NCBI RefSeq assembly: GCF_020882245.1
Contig: NC_083597.1
Span: forward strand, 22,112,652-22,176,651
Length of the DNA stretch: 64,000 bases
Reading direction: 5' to 3'
Source: Rhopalosiphum padi
Lineage: Eukaryota; Arthropoda; Insecta; Hemiptera; Aphididae
Positions 1 through 11,000 of the stretch are shown in pieces (the first letter of the stretch is position 1; the number at the start of each line of letters is the position of its first letter). The notes beneath the pieces were generated by a model that was not told where the DNA came from, ran no database searches, and saw only the letters and a program-made list of their open reading frames with translations. The position numbers and the translations under genes are program-made.

Positions 1-85
1 CATTGAATGACGCAGATAATCGTGTTTGACGTTTTAGAAATAATTTTACTACAAACATGAATCTAGTTTGACAGTAGCTACTCAC

Positions 86-123
86 GGTGCTGTCGTAGGA
101 AAAGTCATTTTCCGTCACCTCTC
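86..123 (-). CDS. Candidate 38-nt internal exon of an unidentified leftward gene
   Basis: On the minus strand a pyrimidine-rich stretch ending TTCTAG precedes 38 nt that end at a strong GTGAGT donor. Only one of the three frames is open; it reads EVTENDFSYDST after a split first codon. No partner exon was found to the right in this window, so the rest of the gene would lie off the left edge or in an unrecognised exon. This is a splice-site-based guess with no family match; chance is a real alternative. Confidence 0.2.
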
Positions 124-618
124 CTAGAATTGAAAATAATTTAACTTTCAGTGTGGGTGTAATCAGGGGTGGATTTAATTATACTTAAAATTAAGGGAGA
201 AATTTAAATTAAAAATCTTGGTGAGTAATATTTTATAATCAAAATCTACAATGTTCGTTCATAGAATACAATTTTTAAATTGTAAATGTTTAAAAATATT
301 TAATAAAAATAAATGTATTTCTTAGTGTCTCGTTAATAAAAATTTTTTATATAGGTAAATATCCTTTTTGTTTTTTAAAATGTTTATAATTATTTTAGAT
401 AATAATGACTTATGTACTTATTTATATATTCACATGGTAGAATTAAATTATTTTTTTAATAGTAGGTATAATATTTTAATACATCCTTATTATATGTGTA
501 TATTTTTAAATATAACATATACATAATAAAAGTAATATAACGAAAAAAAAATTCAAAAATAACTCTATATAAGTACTCAAATTCCATTTAAATTGAATTT
601 TTGAGGACAATTTGGCAT
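124..618. other. AT-rich intergenic DNA, nothing recognised
   Basis: This stretch is dominated by A/T runs and short TA tracts. I see no open frame with coding character, RNA gene or repeat boundary until the duplicated block begins near 619. Confidence 0.5.
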
Positions 619-1133
619 CAAAATTAATTTCACATGTACTTAAAAGAATTATAAATAAACCATAACATTTTTGCTATGTAAAATAATACTAATTACCCTC
701 TTTGATCCTTTTTTTTTTTAGAGAAGAGAAAATAAAGGTTTTAACAATTAAGCCATTAGCCAGCATATTTACATTTCCATTTAAAATAATTTTTTTTTTT
801 ATAAAAATGTTAATTATTTGCTAAACTATATAAAGCGGTATTACAATATAGGCTATAGGTACATAGACATATTTTTTTTAAGACATATATGTGAAGATTC
901 CTCTTATTTATATATTTGCTTATTAATTATTTATTATAATATTTAAATCTATTATACTAACAAAAAATTAAATTTTTATTTATAAACGAATATATTATTA
1001 GATTTATATAATATGTGATGTTGTTTAAGTATAATGCAAAATAAGAACAATTACATTATAAAGTTTAATTTTTTGGCTATCACAAAAGTTAACAGACTCT
1101 TTAATCGAGATTCTATACTGTATTAGATTTAAA

Positions 1134-1325
1134 ATGTATTTCGCATACAAAAACTATAAACATCTATTACTGGCTGCTGCTATTGACAACCATATATGTA
1201 TAGTGTGTTATAAAATACATAATATTCGTTTCTATCGTACAGTTGTTATTACTACAGTGTTATTATTACAAAAAATACGTCCAAAAACATATTCCATCAT
1301 AAAAGTATTAAATATACATTTATAG
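1134..1325 (+). CDS. Doubtful 63-codon frame upstream of the orphan gene, copy 1
   Basis: An ATG-initiated frame of 63 codons ends 35 nt before the start of the 188-codon gene. Its counterpart in copy 2 differs at one residue (Ser to Pro). The product would be hydrophobic and rich in Ile, Tyr and Lys, with no recognisable domain and no GC rise relative to flanks. Persistence in both copies is explained by the duplication itself. It may simply be 5' untranslated sequence, or an upstream ORF. Confidence 0.15.
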   Translation: MYFAYKNYKHLLLAAAIDNHICIVCYKIHNIRFYRTVVITTVLLLQKIRPKTYSIIKVLNIHL

Positions 1326-1360
1326 TTAAGCTATATTAACGTATACCACACTACATTATT

Positions 1361-1927
1361 ATGGAAAATAATACAACATTCGACTTCGAGTTGCAATCAC
1401 CGCTTGCTGCGGCCGACCAGACGATGTTGTCGGTTTCGCCGGTTTCGCCGGTTTCGGTCGAATTACCCGCAAGTGATCAGAACGAAAGTGTTAACAAAGA
1501 TTTTTCTGGTTTTGTAACAAAAAAATATGCATCAATGCCAAACATTGCATTGTCATATTTGGCGTCGATGCAGTCAGCCTCGGTGGGTCCGACAGAACCG
1601 GACGTGACAAATGGTGAATTCGTCGGACCACCGATGAAACTGTACAGTTCTATGCCGAACATATACATTCGATTTGATGAAACTGAAGAACCCATATGCT
1701 GTGGTGGCAGTTGCGCCAAATACATTCCTGTGCAAGTTTCGACCGAGATTGACGAAGGACCGACCGAACCGATCTATGCGTACGACAAGATAGATCCAGA
1801 AATAGCCAGCCACCGAGCTGTAACAGGGATCGAAAAAACCACGGTTCAACGTGGTCGCCGTTCCTGGTGGAAACGGACTAGAAAATTCGTTCGTCAATTG
1901 TTTTGTTGTGTGCATGGTTTAAAATAA
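1361..1927 (+). CDS. Intronless orphan gene, 188 aa, copy 1
   Basis: A single ATG-to-TAA frame of 188 codons with clearly higher GC than its surroundings, which supports coding. I do not recognise the family. The protein has no signal peptide or membrane span. The N-terminal third is Ser/Pro/Val-rich, with SPVSPVS coded by a 9-bp tandem repeat. A module occurs twice: FV..KKYASMPNI (residues 51-62) then GPTEP (76-80), and FV..MKLYSSMPNI (87-101) then GPTEP (133-137). Cysteines cluster at CCGGSC (113-118). The C-terminus is strongly basic and aromatic (RGRRSWWKRTRKF, 164-176) and ends near a Cys pair (182-183), which could bind membrane or nucleic acid; that is inference. Lack of introns allows a retrocopy or fast-evolving lineage-specific gene. 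Differences from copy 2 fall only within the first 14 residues. Confidence 0.7.
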   Translation: MENNTTFDFELQSPLAAADQTMLSVSPVSPVSVELPASDQNESVNKDFSGFVTKKYASMPNIALSYLASMQSASVGPTEPDVTNGEFVGPPMKLYSSMPNIYIRFDETEEPICCGGSCAKYIPVQVSTEIDEGPTEPIYAYDKIDPEIASHRAVTGIEKTTVQRGRRSWWKRTRKFVRQLFCCVHGLK

Positions 1928-2112
1928 GTATATGATACGGGGTGAATTTTTATCGACTTCAAATCATGTTAATTAGAATAAGTATTCTTTGAAGTGCACC
2001 TGTATACCAAGTTTATAATGTTCGATCTGATTATTGCGTGGAAGTTAAATTAAAAACAGTTACTTAATATTATATTATTCTTATAGCTATGCAAATAGTA
2101 TTGTTTTTCACA

Positions 2113-2118
2113 AATAAA
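2113..2118 (+). promoter_or_regulatory. Candidate polyadenylation signal, copy 1
   Basis: A canonical AATAAA lies about 185 nt after the stop codon, followed by a T/GT-rich stretch, and is preserved in copy 2. It is the first such hexamer after the stop. AT-rich background makes chance occurrence easy. Confidence 0.45.
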
Positions 2119-2244
2119 TGTTTTTGTTATTATTATTTAAATGGTTTTTATATTTATTTGATGGATTAATAGTAAATAAGGTGAACACGCATTTCTAATA
2201 ACATTTACTTTATATATTATTATATAGATAATTTTATTTTTTTG

Positions 2245-4737
2245 TAAGTGCTGTAATACAATCACGCGATGTCCATTTTGGTGTTAGATATTTTCAAGCT
2301 ATTTAAAAAGATACTTCTATTCTAGTATGCCTTTACACACAATCTAACCGCTCACACGGTGGAGTGAGTCACATAATATTACTTTTAAATTATATACATA
2401 TTTTATATCACATGCCTTCTTATGATATTGCTATTGATAATTGGTACAAAACATAGCATTGGAATAAGATTGTAAATGCAATGTGTTGCATAGGTATTTT
2501 TCAAAAATAATGCAAAAACCGTAAAACTATTAAATATATATAGGTAGGTACAGATCTAGCAGTTTTAGTATAAAATAATTATTTATATATTTATAATATA
2601 ATAATTACCTACTATAAAATATTTTTTTCCATTTATGATATGATTGTACTAAATTTGTCTATTTTTTATAAATAAAATATTTTTATTTTGTGTAGGTACT
2701 CCGCAAATGCTTACAAAATACCACATAATATATTATTAAACTTGCAGGAAATCATGTTTCTTATCTATAATACTATTTGAGTGCCTAATACAATATAATA
2801 AAAATAATATAATGTATCAGGTACAATCGAATATACCAATACACATAATGTGTAATCTACTTGAGTCATTCATAGTTTTGAAGAATGATCAAAAAACACT
2901 TTTTCACTTTTTTTAAAAACAAAATATCTTACATTTACTGAATTATTGAATATACATAATACTTATGTTTACTTATTATTTAGTCGTTGTACCAAGTTGC
3001 AATGATTTTTTTACTTTATTTTATCCCATGGAAAAAACCTTTATCTGTTATATAATCCTATATGTAATCACATACTTGCTAATTTTATTAATTTATTAAT
3101 TTTTTTAAAAATTATAGCAGATAGGTATGATATTATTTGGTAATAAATAATTAGTTAATTTATTAGTTTTATTAAAATAATATTCTTTTTTTTTTCGAGT
3201 TTCTCAAAATGAACTTACTTCGACAAGTACATTAAATTTTTATCAAATATTTACACTTCCGTTTTATATATATGATAATAAATTTATTCTTTTTATGTCC
3301 TTTAATTTAAAGCCATGAGCAATGTTGTTATTTTTAAATTATTGTCAATAAAAATGTGTTTCCTCGGTCAAAAATCTTTTTTTAATTCAGTGTCTTTTAT
3401 AAGCTGTTATTTGTACTACTTATTTTAAAATATTAAAAATGCATATAAAGTAAATTCATTTTTTTATTAGAATTTTAAATTTAAATCTGGACAAAATTAT
3501 TTTTACATTTAAATGACGAATGGCTAATTAATGATTTTGTTAAATAATAAAACATTTTTACACGATAAAGTAGGTAAAAGACATAATTTGTAACTGTGCT
3601 AAAAATCATATAATTAAAGATTACAAAAAATATTTAAACAAAATGATTAGGTAGGAAAATTTTCTACTAAAAATAAAAAAATTAAAAAAAAAATCTTTAT
3701 ATTATAAAAAAATCAAACTTTACTTTCGAGAAATTTTGCCTAATTATTTATAGATTTTCCAAGGGATTTTCTAAAAAAATTATAACGAGTAGAAAAACTG
3801 TTCAAAAAGCAAAAATAATTAAAAAAAAAAAAACTGGAAATAATAAAAAATCGTTGAAAAAAGCAACATTTTAAGTCAATCCATAAAAATAAGCAAAGGC
3901 TTTAAGTCACGACTCCTGATAATGATATTCAAATTTGACACATACAATACAGTGAACCACTCAATATCTATAAAACAGCAGTTCAGTACCTACCTATCCG
4001 CTTTTTATTTAATGCACATTTGCGTTATAATTTTTATTTTTCATTAATTTGTTTGTAAATTATAAAAAATAGTGAGTTAGTTTTGTATTCAATGAGATAT
4101 TTTTTTACAAATGTTTAAATTTTGTTTTTACTGTTTGTCTTAGTAAATTTAATTTTAAGACCATTATAATTTATTTATTTAGCATAAATGAAACATTCCT
4201 ATGTTTATATACAAGTAAAACCTTTAGTAAATGCAGTGAAGATGCTATACTCATAATTTGAGAGAATCTTATTGACACTAAAGGGAGCGGAGGAATAGAT
4301 TATTTGTATTTAATATATTGATTTTGTTAATATTTCAATATTTGTTTTATATTGTGTTTGTATTTAGCAACGAAGCTTTTGAATAATTTTCGATATACTT
4401 TTAATTTTCCCTAATTTACAAAAGATGTCAAATTTAAACTTGCTAATTAATTTACTTATGATTAACTTGATTAACTTTCTGATTAAAGACATGAATAATT
4501 TATAATTTGTTTTTAATAGATTTTGCACTGTCAAATAATTATAAAAATTAAACTATTTCATAAAAACAATATATTATTGATGGAATTCTCAATATCATTG
4601 TATTAACGTCTACAATTATTTGAGTTAAAGTTACAGGACCCAATAATGAATTAACTTTTATTATGTATTGTTTAATTAAAATCTTAAATACATATAAGTA
4701 TAAAATATGTATATTACAGGAGTGTTGTTAGTGGATG
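2245..4737. other. AT-rich spacer between the duplicated blocks
   Basis: About 2.5 kb of very AT-rich DNA with long A and T runs. No frame with coding composition, no RNA gene and no clear transposon end was seen. A minus-strand GTAAGT donor near 3210 has only four codons after an ATG before it and was not called. Confidence 0.5.
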
Positions 4738-4894
4738 CAGACCAGAATTAAGGCGTAAACGGTGTAGGCTGCAGCCAACATAATAGCCACAGATTTAAGG
4801 GCATCACATACTGTCCTGATATTATTTTTACTAAAATATCTGTAATATGAAATAGTAAATTAAAACCGGTATCGTGCGGTATTGTACATACTTT
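4738..4894 (+). repeat. Dispersed repeat X, copy 1
   Basis: This segment matches 7912-8058 in the same orientation with moderate divergence. Shared landmarks are CAGACC..GATTAAGGC, TAGGCTGCAGCC, CACATACTGTCCTGATATT and AAAATATCTGTAATA. It has no coding frame and is probably a transposon-derived dispersed repeat. It sits just left of repeat Y and of gene copy 2. Confidence 0.75.
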
Positions 4895-4942
4895 AAGTTA
4901 AATTTTTTTTTATAATTTGGAATCCTATTTTTAACTTTAATA

Positions 4943-5248
4943 TAATATGTATCTTATATTTAATAATAATTATGGAAATTAATTTTCAAAATTAATGATT
5001 ATTTTTGACGTTAGATAATATGTAATTATTATAATAACATTTTGTTCTGGAAATAAAAATTATATAAAGGAAGTTAGGAGTAACTTACAAAATATTTAAG
5101 ATATTGATAAATGGATATCAGAATACCAACAAGTAAATAACGCAGTAACACTAAATAAAATGTTCGGAGATAATTAACAAATTATGAGAAGATTGTAAAA
5201 TCGTAGGTGTTATTTATTTAATATTTATAAATTGTATACATTCTAGTT
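4943..5248 (+). repeat. Dispersed repeat Y, copy 1 (short form)
   Basis: This segment matches 6951-7001 plus 7505-7763. Landmarks are TAATATGTATCTTATATTTA, AAAGGAAGTTAGGAGTAACT, AATGGATATCAGAATACCAA and GTAAATAACGCAGTAACACT. Identity is high over about 230 bp. It lacks the ~500-bp stretch present in the second copy and abuts the start of duplicated block copy 2. Confidence 0.85.
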
Positions 5249-5590
5249 TGACACCGGAATTAATTTCACATGTACTTAAAAGAATTATAAATAAACCAAA
5301 ATATTTTTGATATGTAAAAATAAAACTAATTACCCTCTTTGAACCTTTTTTTTGGAGAGAGAGAGAAAGGTTTTAACAATTAAGCCATTAAACAGCATAT
5401 TTACATTTACATTTAAATTAATTATTTTTATTTAAAACGAATATATTATTAGAATTATATTATAATATGTGATGTTGTTTTAAGTATAATGCAAAATAAG
5501 AACAATTACATTATATAGTTTAATTTATTTGGCTATCACAAAAGTTAACAGACTCTTTAATCGAGATTCTTTTCTGTATTTATATTTAAA

Positions 5591-5782
5591 ATGTATTTCG
5601 CATACAAAAACTATAAACATCTATTACTGGCTGCTGCTATTGACAACCATATATGTATAGTGTGTTATAAAATACATAATATTCGTTTCTATCGTACAGT
5701 TGTTATTACTACAGTGTTATTATTACAAAAAATACGTCCTAAAACATATCCCATAATAAAAGTATTAAATATACATTTATAG
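5591..5782 (+). CDS. Doubtful 63-codon frame upstream of the orphan gene, copy 2
   Basis: This is the counterpart of the frame at 1134-1325, with a few nucleotide substitutions, one of them changing Ser to Pro. It ends 29 nt before the ATG of the 188-codon gene; a six-base deletion shortens the gap relative to copy 1. No domain is visible. It is more likely leader sequence than a separate protein gene. Confidence 0.15.
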   Translation: MYFAYKNYKHLLLAAAIDNHICIVCYKIHNIRFYRTVVITTVLLLQKIRPKTYPIIKVLNIHL

Positions 5783-5811
5783 TTAAGCTATATTAACCAC
5801 ACTACATTATT

Positions 5812-6378
5812 ATGGAAAATAATACAATATTCGACGTCGAGTTGCATTTACCGCTTGCTGCGGCCGACCAGACGATGTTGTCGGTTTCGCCGGTTTCGCC
5901 GGTTTCGGTCGAATTACCCGCAAGTGATCAGAACGAAAGTGTTAACAAAGATTTTTCTGGTTTTGTAACAAAAAAATATGCATCAATGCCAAACATTGCA
6001 TTGTCATATTTGGCGTCGATGCAGTCAGCCTCGGTGGGTCCGACAGAACCGGACGTGACAAATGGTGAATTCGTCGGACCACCGATGAAACTGTACAGTT
6101 CTATGCCGAACATATACATTCGATTTGATGAAACTGAAGAACCCATATGCTGTGGTGGCAGTTGCGCCAAATACATTCCTGTGCAAGTTTCGACCGAGAT
6201 TGACGAAGGACCGACCGAACCGATCTATGCGTACGACAAGATAGATCCAGAAATAGCCAGCCACCGAGCTGTAACAGGGATCGAAAAAACCACGGTTCAA
6301 CGTGGTCGCCGTTCCTGGTGGAAACGGACTAGAAAATTCGTTCGTCAATTGTTTTGTTGTGTGCATGGTTTAAAATAA
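5812..6378 (+). CDS. Intronless orphan gene, 188 aa, copy 2
   Basis: The frame is intact and encodes the same 188-aa protein as 1361-1927 except for four residues in the first 14 (T6I, F9V, Q13H, S14L). All nucleotide differences seen in the coding sequence lie in its first ~42 bases, and at least one more difference would be expected downstream if the copies had diverged evenly. It has the same two KxYxSMPNI/GPTEP modules, CCGGSC cluster and basic C-terminus. Retention of an open frame in both copies argues for function or very recent homogenisation. Family unknown. Confidence 0.7.
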   Translation: MENNTIFDVELHLPLAAADQTMLSVSPVSPVSVELPASDQNESVNKDFSGFVTKKYASMPNIALSYLASMQSASVGPTEPDVTNGEFVGPPMKLYSSMPNIYIRFDETEEPICCGGSCAKYIPVQVSTEIDEGPTEPIYAYDKIDPEIASHRAVTGIEKTTVQRGRRSWWKRTRKFVRQLFCCVHGLK

Positions 6379-6563
6379 GTATATGATACGGGGTGAATTT
6401 TTATCGACTTCAAATCATGTTAATTAGAATAAGTATTCTTTGAAGTGCACCTGTATACCAAGTTTATAATGTTCGATCTGATTATTGCGTGGAAGTTAAA
6501 TTAAAAACAGTTACTTAATATTATATTATTCTTATAGCTATGCAAATAGTATTGTTTTTCACA

Positions 6564-6569
6564 AATAAA
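6564..6569 (+). promoter_or_regulatory. Candidate polyadenylation signal, copy 2
   Basis: AATAAA about 185 nt past the stop codon, at the position equivalent to that in copy 1. A one-base T deletion just downstream is one of the few differences in the 3' flank. Confidence 0.45.
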
Positions 6570-6698
6570 TGTTTTGTTATTATTATTTAAATGGTTTTTA
6601 TATTTATTTGATGGATTAATAGTAAATAAGGTGAACACGCATTTATAATAATATTTACTTTATATATTATTATACAGATAATTTTATTTTTTTTTTTT

Positions 6699-6950
6699 AG
6701 ATTCTGTGAAGATGGTATTAATTTTACAATGATGTATGTTTTTTATTTTTATTTATTTTTATTTTTGTGTCTGTCATCACGATTTGGAATAGAAATAATG
6801 CTTAGATTTTTGACTTCAGACCCTCTTTGAAAAGAAAAATTCATCTAGTTGGTACTTTGGGTGGTCAAAAGTAAAAAATGTCAGGTATAACCCTAAAAAA
6901 ATAACGAAAAAACGGGAATTTTTACTCATAATCAGATTATATATATAACA
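6699..6950. repeat. Probable transposon fragment beside copy 2
   Basis: The segment starts with a T-run followed by AGATTCTGTGAAGATGG and contains GTGTCTGTCATCACG and GACTTCAGACCCTCTTTG, a texture unlike the flanking DNA. A similar head, TTTTAGATTCTGAAGA, occurs near 54225, suggesting a dispersed family. No open frame was found. Confidence 0.4.
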
Positions 6951-7763
6951 TAATATGTATCTTATATTTAATAATAATTATGGAAATTAATTTTCAAAAT
7001 AATATCATTACTTAGCGTAATGTTATAACGTTGTATATTTTATGTACCTAGTAAGCATTTTGTAATATTTGTATACCTACTTAAAATATTCCTTTATTGT
7101 GCATTATTGAATAGGTAATACCTAATCTATCGTGCAAAGCCTACAATTGCCCTATATTGCCCTTATATAAAACGTAATAATATATTATATTATATTACAG
7201 TAAAAATACTCTCGTTATCATCACCCATACTGGTCATACGATATAGTGAAAATTATAAACAACGAACGCGTCGCTTATAAATAATCAGGTAAACAGTTGA
7301 CAAAAGTATATTGCATAATTACTTTACGATATTAAATATTATATTGACATTTTCGTCATGTACAAATTTTCTTACAACAGTGGCCTTAGGTTTTGTACTT
7401 CCATACATAATCGCTGTGAAAATAACAGTTGATTCTTCCAGCGACATGGCCGATGCAAACTTAGTGGAATATGAAAAAATATTATTCTACGAGTACTGCC
7501 AAAATGATAATGATTATTTTTGACGTTAGTTAATATGTTATTATTATAATAACATTTTTTTCTGCAAATAAAAATTATATAAAGGAAGTTAGGAGTAACT
7601 TACAAAATATTTAAGATATTGATAAATGGATATCAGAATACCAACAAGTAAATAACGCAGTAACACTAAATAAAATGTTCAGAGATAATTAACAAATTAT
7701 GAGAAGATTGTAAAATCGTAGGTGTTATTTATTTAATATGTATAAATTGTATATATTCTAGTT
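6951..7763 (+). repeat. Dispersed repeat Y, copy 2 (long form)
   Basis: The ends match repeat Y at 4943-5248, but 7002-7504 (about 500 bp) has no counterpart there. CAAAAT occurs at both edges of the extra stretch, so the short form may be a deletion between short direct repeats, or the long form may carry an insertion. The extra stretch includes an open frame closing at 7521 that reads MADANLVEYEKILFYEY near its end after an ATG at 7446. I do not recognise it. Confidence 0.8.
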
Positions 7764-7911
7764 CTAATATCAGTAATAATTTATAATTAGAATAACATAA
7801 TTGTTGAAAAAATGAATTTATTCAAGTAATTATCAGTCGTAGTATAACAAGTACATTTTATTAAAAAAAAAACCGTGGCCACATAATACATTATTAACGT
7901 TGTTTCTATAT
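7764..7911. other. AT-rich spacer between repeats Y and X
   Basis: Short unremarkable sequence linking the second Y copy to the second X copy. Confidence 0.4.
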
Positions 7912-8058
7912 CAGACCCGGATTAAGGCATAAGTAGTGTAAGCTGCAGCCTACACAACCATGGATTTAGGTGCACCACATACTGTCCTGATATTGTTCTT
8001 TATTAAAATATCTGTAATAGTAAATTAAAGCCGGTATCAGGTGCTATTGCACATACTT
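7912..8058 (+). repeat. Dispersed repeat X, copy 2
   Basis: This is the diverged counterpart of 4738-4894, in the same orientation. Here X lies to the right of Y, whereas at the first site X lies to the left of Y, so gene copy 2 is bracketed X-Y-gene-Y-X. Confidence 0.75.
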
Positions 8059-11000
8059 ATAGATGAGTGTATTTTTTTTTTAAAATTTATTTGCATAATG
8101 GATATGGATAAAAATGTAAAGTCTGTTCTCTCTGTGTACAAGTATATCAAAACCAAATATTTAGTCTGTTTGTTTCCAAATTTAAAAATAGTCATGTGTC
8201 TGTATCTTAGTACAGAAGTTTCAAACTGCTCAGATAAGAAGACTTGAGATGGTTTCTCCATTTAAGCCACCCATATAGGTACGAAAAAAAAAAAATTAAA
8301 CATAATTTAAGCTTTAAAAAGAAATCTATATTACTGTATTGACGTAATTTTTATTGCTGTGTTATCATATAATAACATGTAATATAAATGTATAAAAATT
8401 CAGATAAATGTAATTATTATGTAAAATACAGATATTTGTGATTAGTTAAAATATAATGATATTTTTCATAACCATGAATTTATGAACAAATATTAATATA
8501 ATAATAATAACATGACCTTAGGTGTTCATCTAATTGATGAATTAAAATAAAGAACGCACAACCATGGAGATTTCCGACAGTTAGTTTCAACTATGGAACA
8601 TTAAAAAAAAAAGTAAAATTATTGTTTATTTACGCTTGCAAGTTTCTTCTAAAATGGAGAGCACAAATACAAGTGCACAGAAAAATGTAAAAGGTAACCC
8701 ATTATTTAAGACATAAACGAGAATGCAACAAATTGAAATATATATACATTCACATTCAAACATTAAAAGTCAATCAATTGCATTAATTATTATCTTCACT
8801 ATCACTTAACAATATATCATTGTAAGAGTCGAAAAAAAACAATACCAAAATGAGATTCACAGTTCCTTCATTATTAAAGCCAAATAAGTTATTTGGCCAT
8901 CACTGTCGGTAAAAACGATAATCTATTACGAAATTATATATTTAATATTTTTCAACCTTATACCGATTTAATGCTAAATTTGACACACATTGATGCTAGC
9001 TGTAAAGGCACGGTTTCATACTTGTCTAATCATATAAATTACTAGTTTTTATGTAAATGATCACAAAACTCCGTGATTAATGGAGACAACCACTGTCTCA
9101 CAACCTACTAGCTACCCAAATTATACATGCATCATTATTATAATATAAGAACCAATTATTTCGCTCTTCTTCTTTTTTTTTGTCATGATGTAATTTATTA
9201 TTATTATTATTATTGGTGTGCATTTCCATAAAAAAAAATTCAAATATTATTATTAAAAACAAACTTAGAACATTTTATAATTAAGTAAGTAACATAATAT
9301 GATTAAAATACAAAAAAATGTAAAACAATAATAATATCCACATTTTAGAATTCTTACTTTCTGTTTATTTATACCTAATTAATAAGTGTAATACAAATTG
9401 TATAAGTTATAGACTATAGTACATATTTTTAGTAAATAACAAATGCTTTTTAAAAGTGTTTATCAAAATGTATCAGTATAATTCGATGATCACTAGGCCA
9501 AAGGGCCAAAATGCAAAGCGACAAAGTACATAGTGAAAGACGAGCTCCATCTGTTGGTTAAATTCAAACTATTTAGCAATAATATTAAATAAAGAAATAT
9601 TACATTTTAAAATATAATATAATATTATGTTAAATTTTTAAATACAACACTTTTTGGTCGGAAGATTATAAACATAAGTTCTAAATGATAATTTTATCGG
9701 ATAAACGCCATTGGTATATGTATAGTAAATGTTTTAGGGAACTTTTTTATTTGTAATTTCTGTTAATACTTGTAAAAATTTATTCTCAAATACATTTATT
9801 TATACAATTTTTTTACTCCTTTTTGTCAACGAAATACTTATAAATTATACGGTCATTAATGATAGCTTTGCAGATACGCCTGAAAAGTTTTTCATTGCGT
9901 CATGTTCTGTCATAACGTCAATGGTAGAAGCAGTACCGCGTGTGATTTGGTTTTAAAATGTTTGTAAACATTTAAAAAGGAAACTTAAATCGGAATTAAT
10001 AATGGATTACGTGCGTCTTTTTCACAATATTATTCTTGATGTGACATATTGTATATTATGCAATGCAATTATGTGAAATTATTGTTACTGAGAACAACAA
10101 ATCAATATAAATTTGAATGAAAACACATAAAACGGACGACAAAAGAGGTAAGACATAAAGTTTACTGTGATAATATTGAAACATTTGAAACTAAATAAAT
10201 AAACGTCTCAATTACCCAAGTTTTCGGATAAATTTACTTAAGATATTCATGTATACATGTGTCTTTCCAATTAAGACGAATATCTTATAATATACCTTTA
10301 TGCATGATAGTGGTTTGTTGACTGTTGTTTAATGTGCCAAGAATTTTTATAAGATTTATGAACAAAAAATTTGAAATTTGGCAAATTATAACACAGCATA
10401 TACATACATCACTGTCTGAATCGTTTAACATGGCTTAAATCTGTAAAAAAAAATCTTTAGTCCAATATTAGACAATGTCAAGCAAATACCTGCTATACTA
10501 GGTTAGTCTTTACATATAAAAGATTAATTAAATTTTAATTTTAAAACATAGTATTTTTATCTAACCATTGTTTAATGACACTTTTTTTTTTAGTTGTTAT
10601 TGATTAAACTCACAACTCCGCATAAAAATTGTGGATTTGACCGCATGTGAAAATATTTTTTTCAGTAGGTATTTATTACATTTTAATTTCCATAATTTTT
10701 AAATTCTATAGTCATATATTATAATATCCAGTAATTCATTGTTTGAAAATTCAGATCTATAGATAAACACTGCTTCTGCAATTATTACATACATTTTCTT
10801 TCGTTTATAATGTATCCATGGTATTTAATGATAATTTTTTTTTTAATATTATGTAATCACAATCCACTATTAAGATGAAGATAATACTCGCGGTATATGA
10901 GTAAATAAACACAAAATAATTATATAAATAAATTGAAGTACATATAACGTATAATATTGGTTTTTATTACAATATCTACAATCTACACTGTCAAAAGGTT

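Larger units (their letters stand above)
619..2244 (+). repeat. Segmental duplication, copy 1
   Basis: This block matches about 5258-6698 in the same orientation. Homology begins at the shared AATTAATTTCACATGTACTT and ends in a T-run after TAGATAATTTTATTTTT. Copy 1 carries roughly 175 extra AT-rich bases (about 800-985) missing from copy 2. The 5' part shows scattered substitutions and small indels, whereas about 1406-2122 matches copy 2 without a difference that I could find. The block contains the whole 188-codon gene with flanks. Confidence 0.92.
5258..6698 (+). repeat. Segmental duplication, copy 2
   Basis: This is the second copy of the block at 619-2244. It is shorter because it lacks an AT-rich segment upstream of the genes. 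Its right edge falls in a T-run, after which the sequence changes to AGATTCTGTGAAGATGG, the head of a different repeat. Repeat Y lies on each side. Confidence 0.92.

Noticed and set aside
1477..1915. Minus-strand frames of 82 and 113 codons inside the orphan gene (also at 5928-6366)
   Set aside because: They are antisense shadows. The plus frame has a longer ATG-stop frame, internal repeat structure and the polyadenylation signal in the right place.
9854..9957. Short protein-like readings on both strands
   Set aside because: Stops bound the readings at 27-34 codons and no acceptor or donor of reasonable quality could be assigned.
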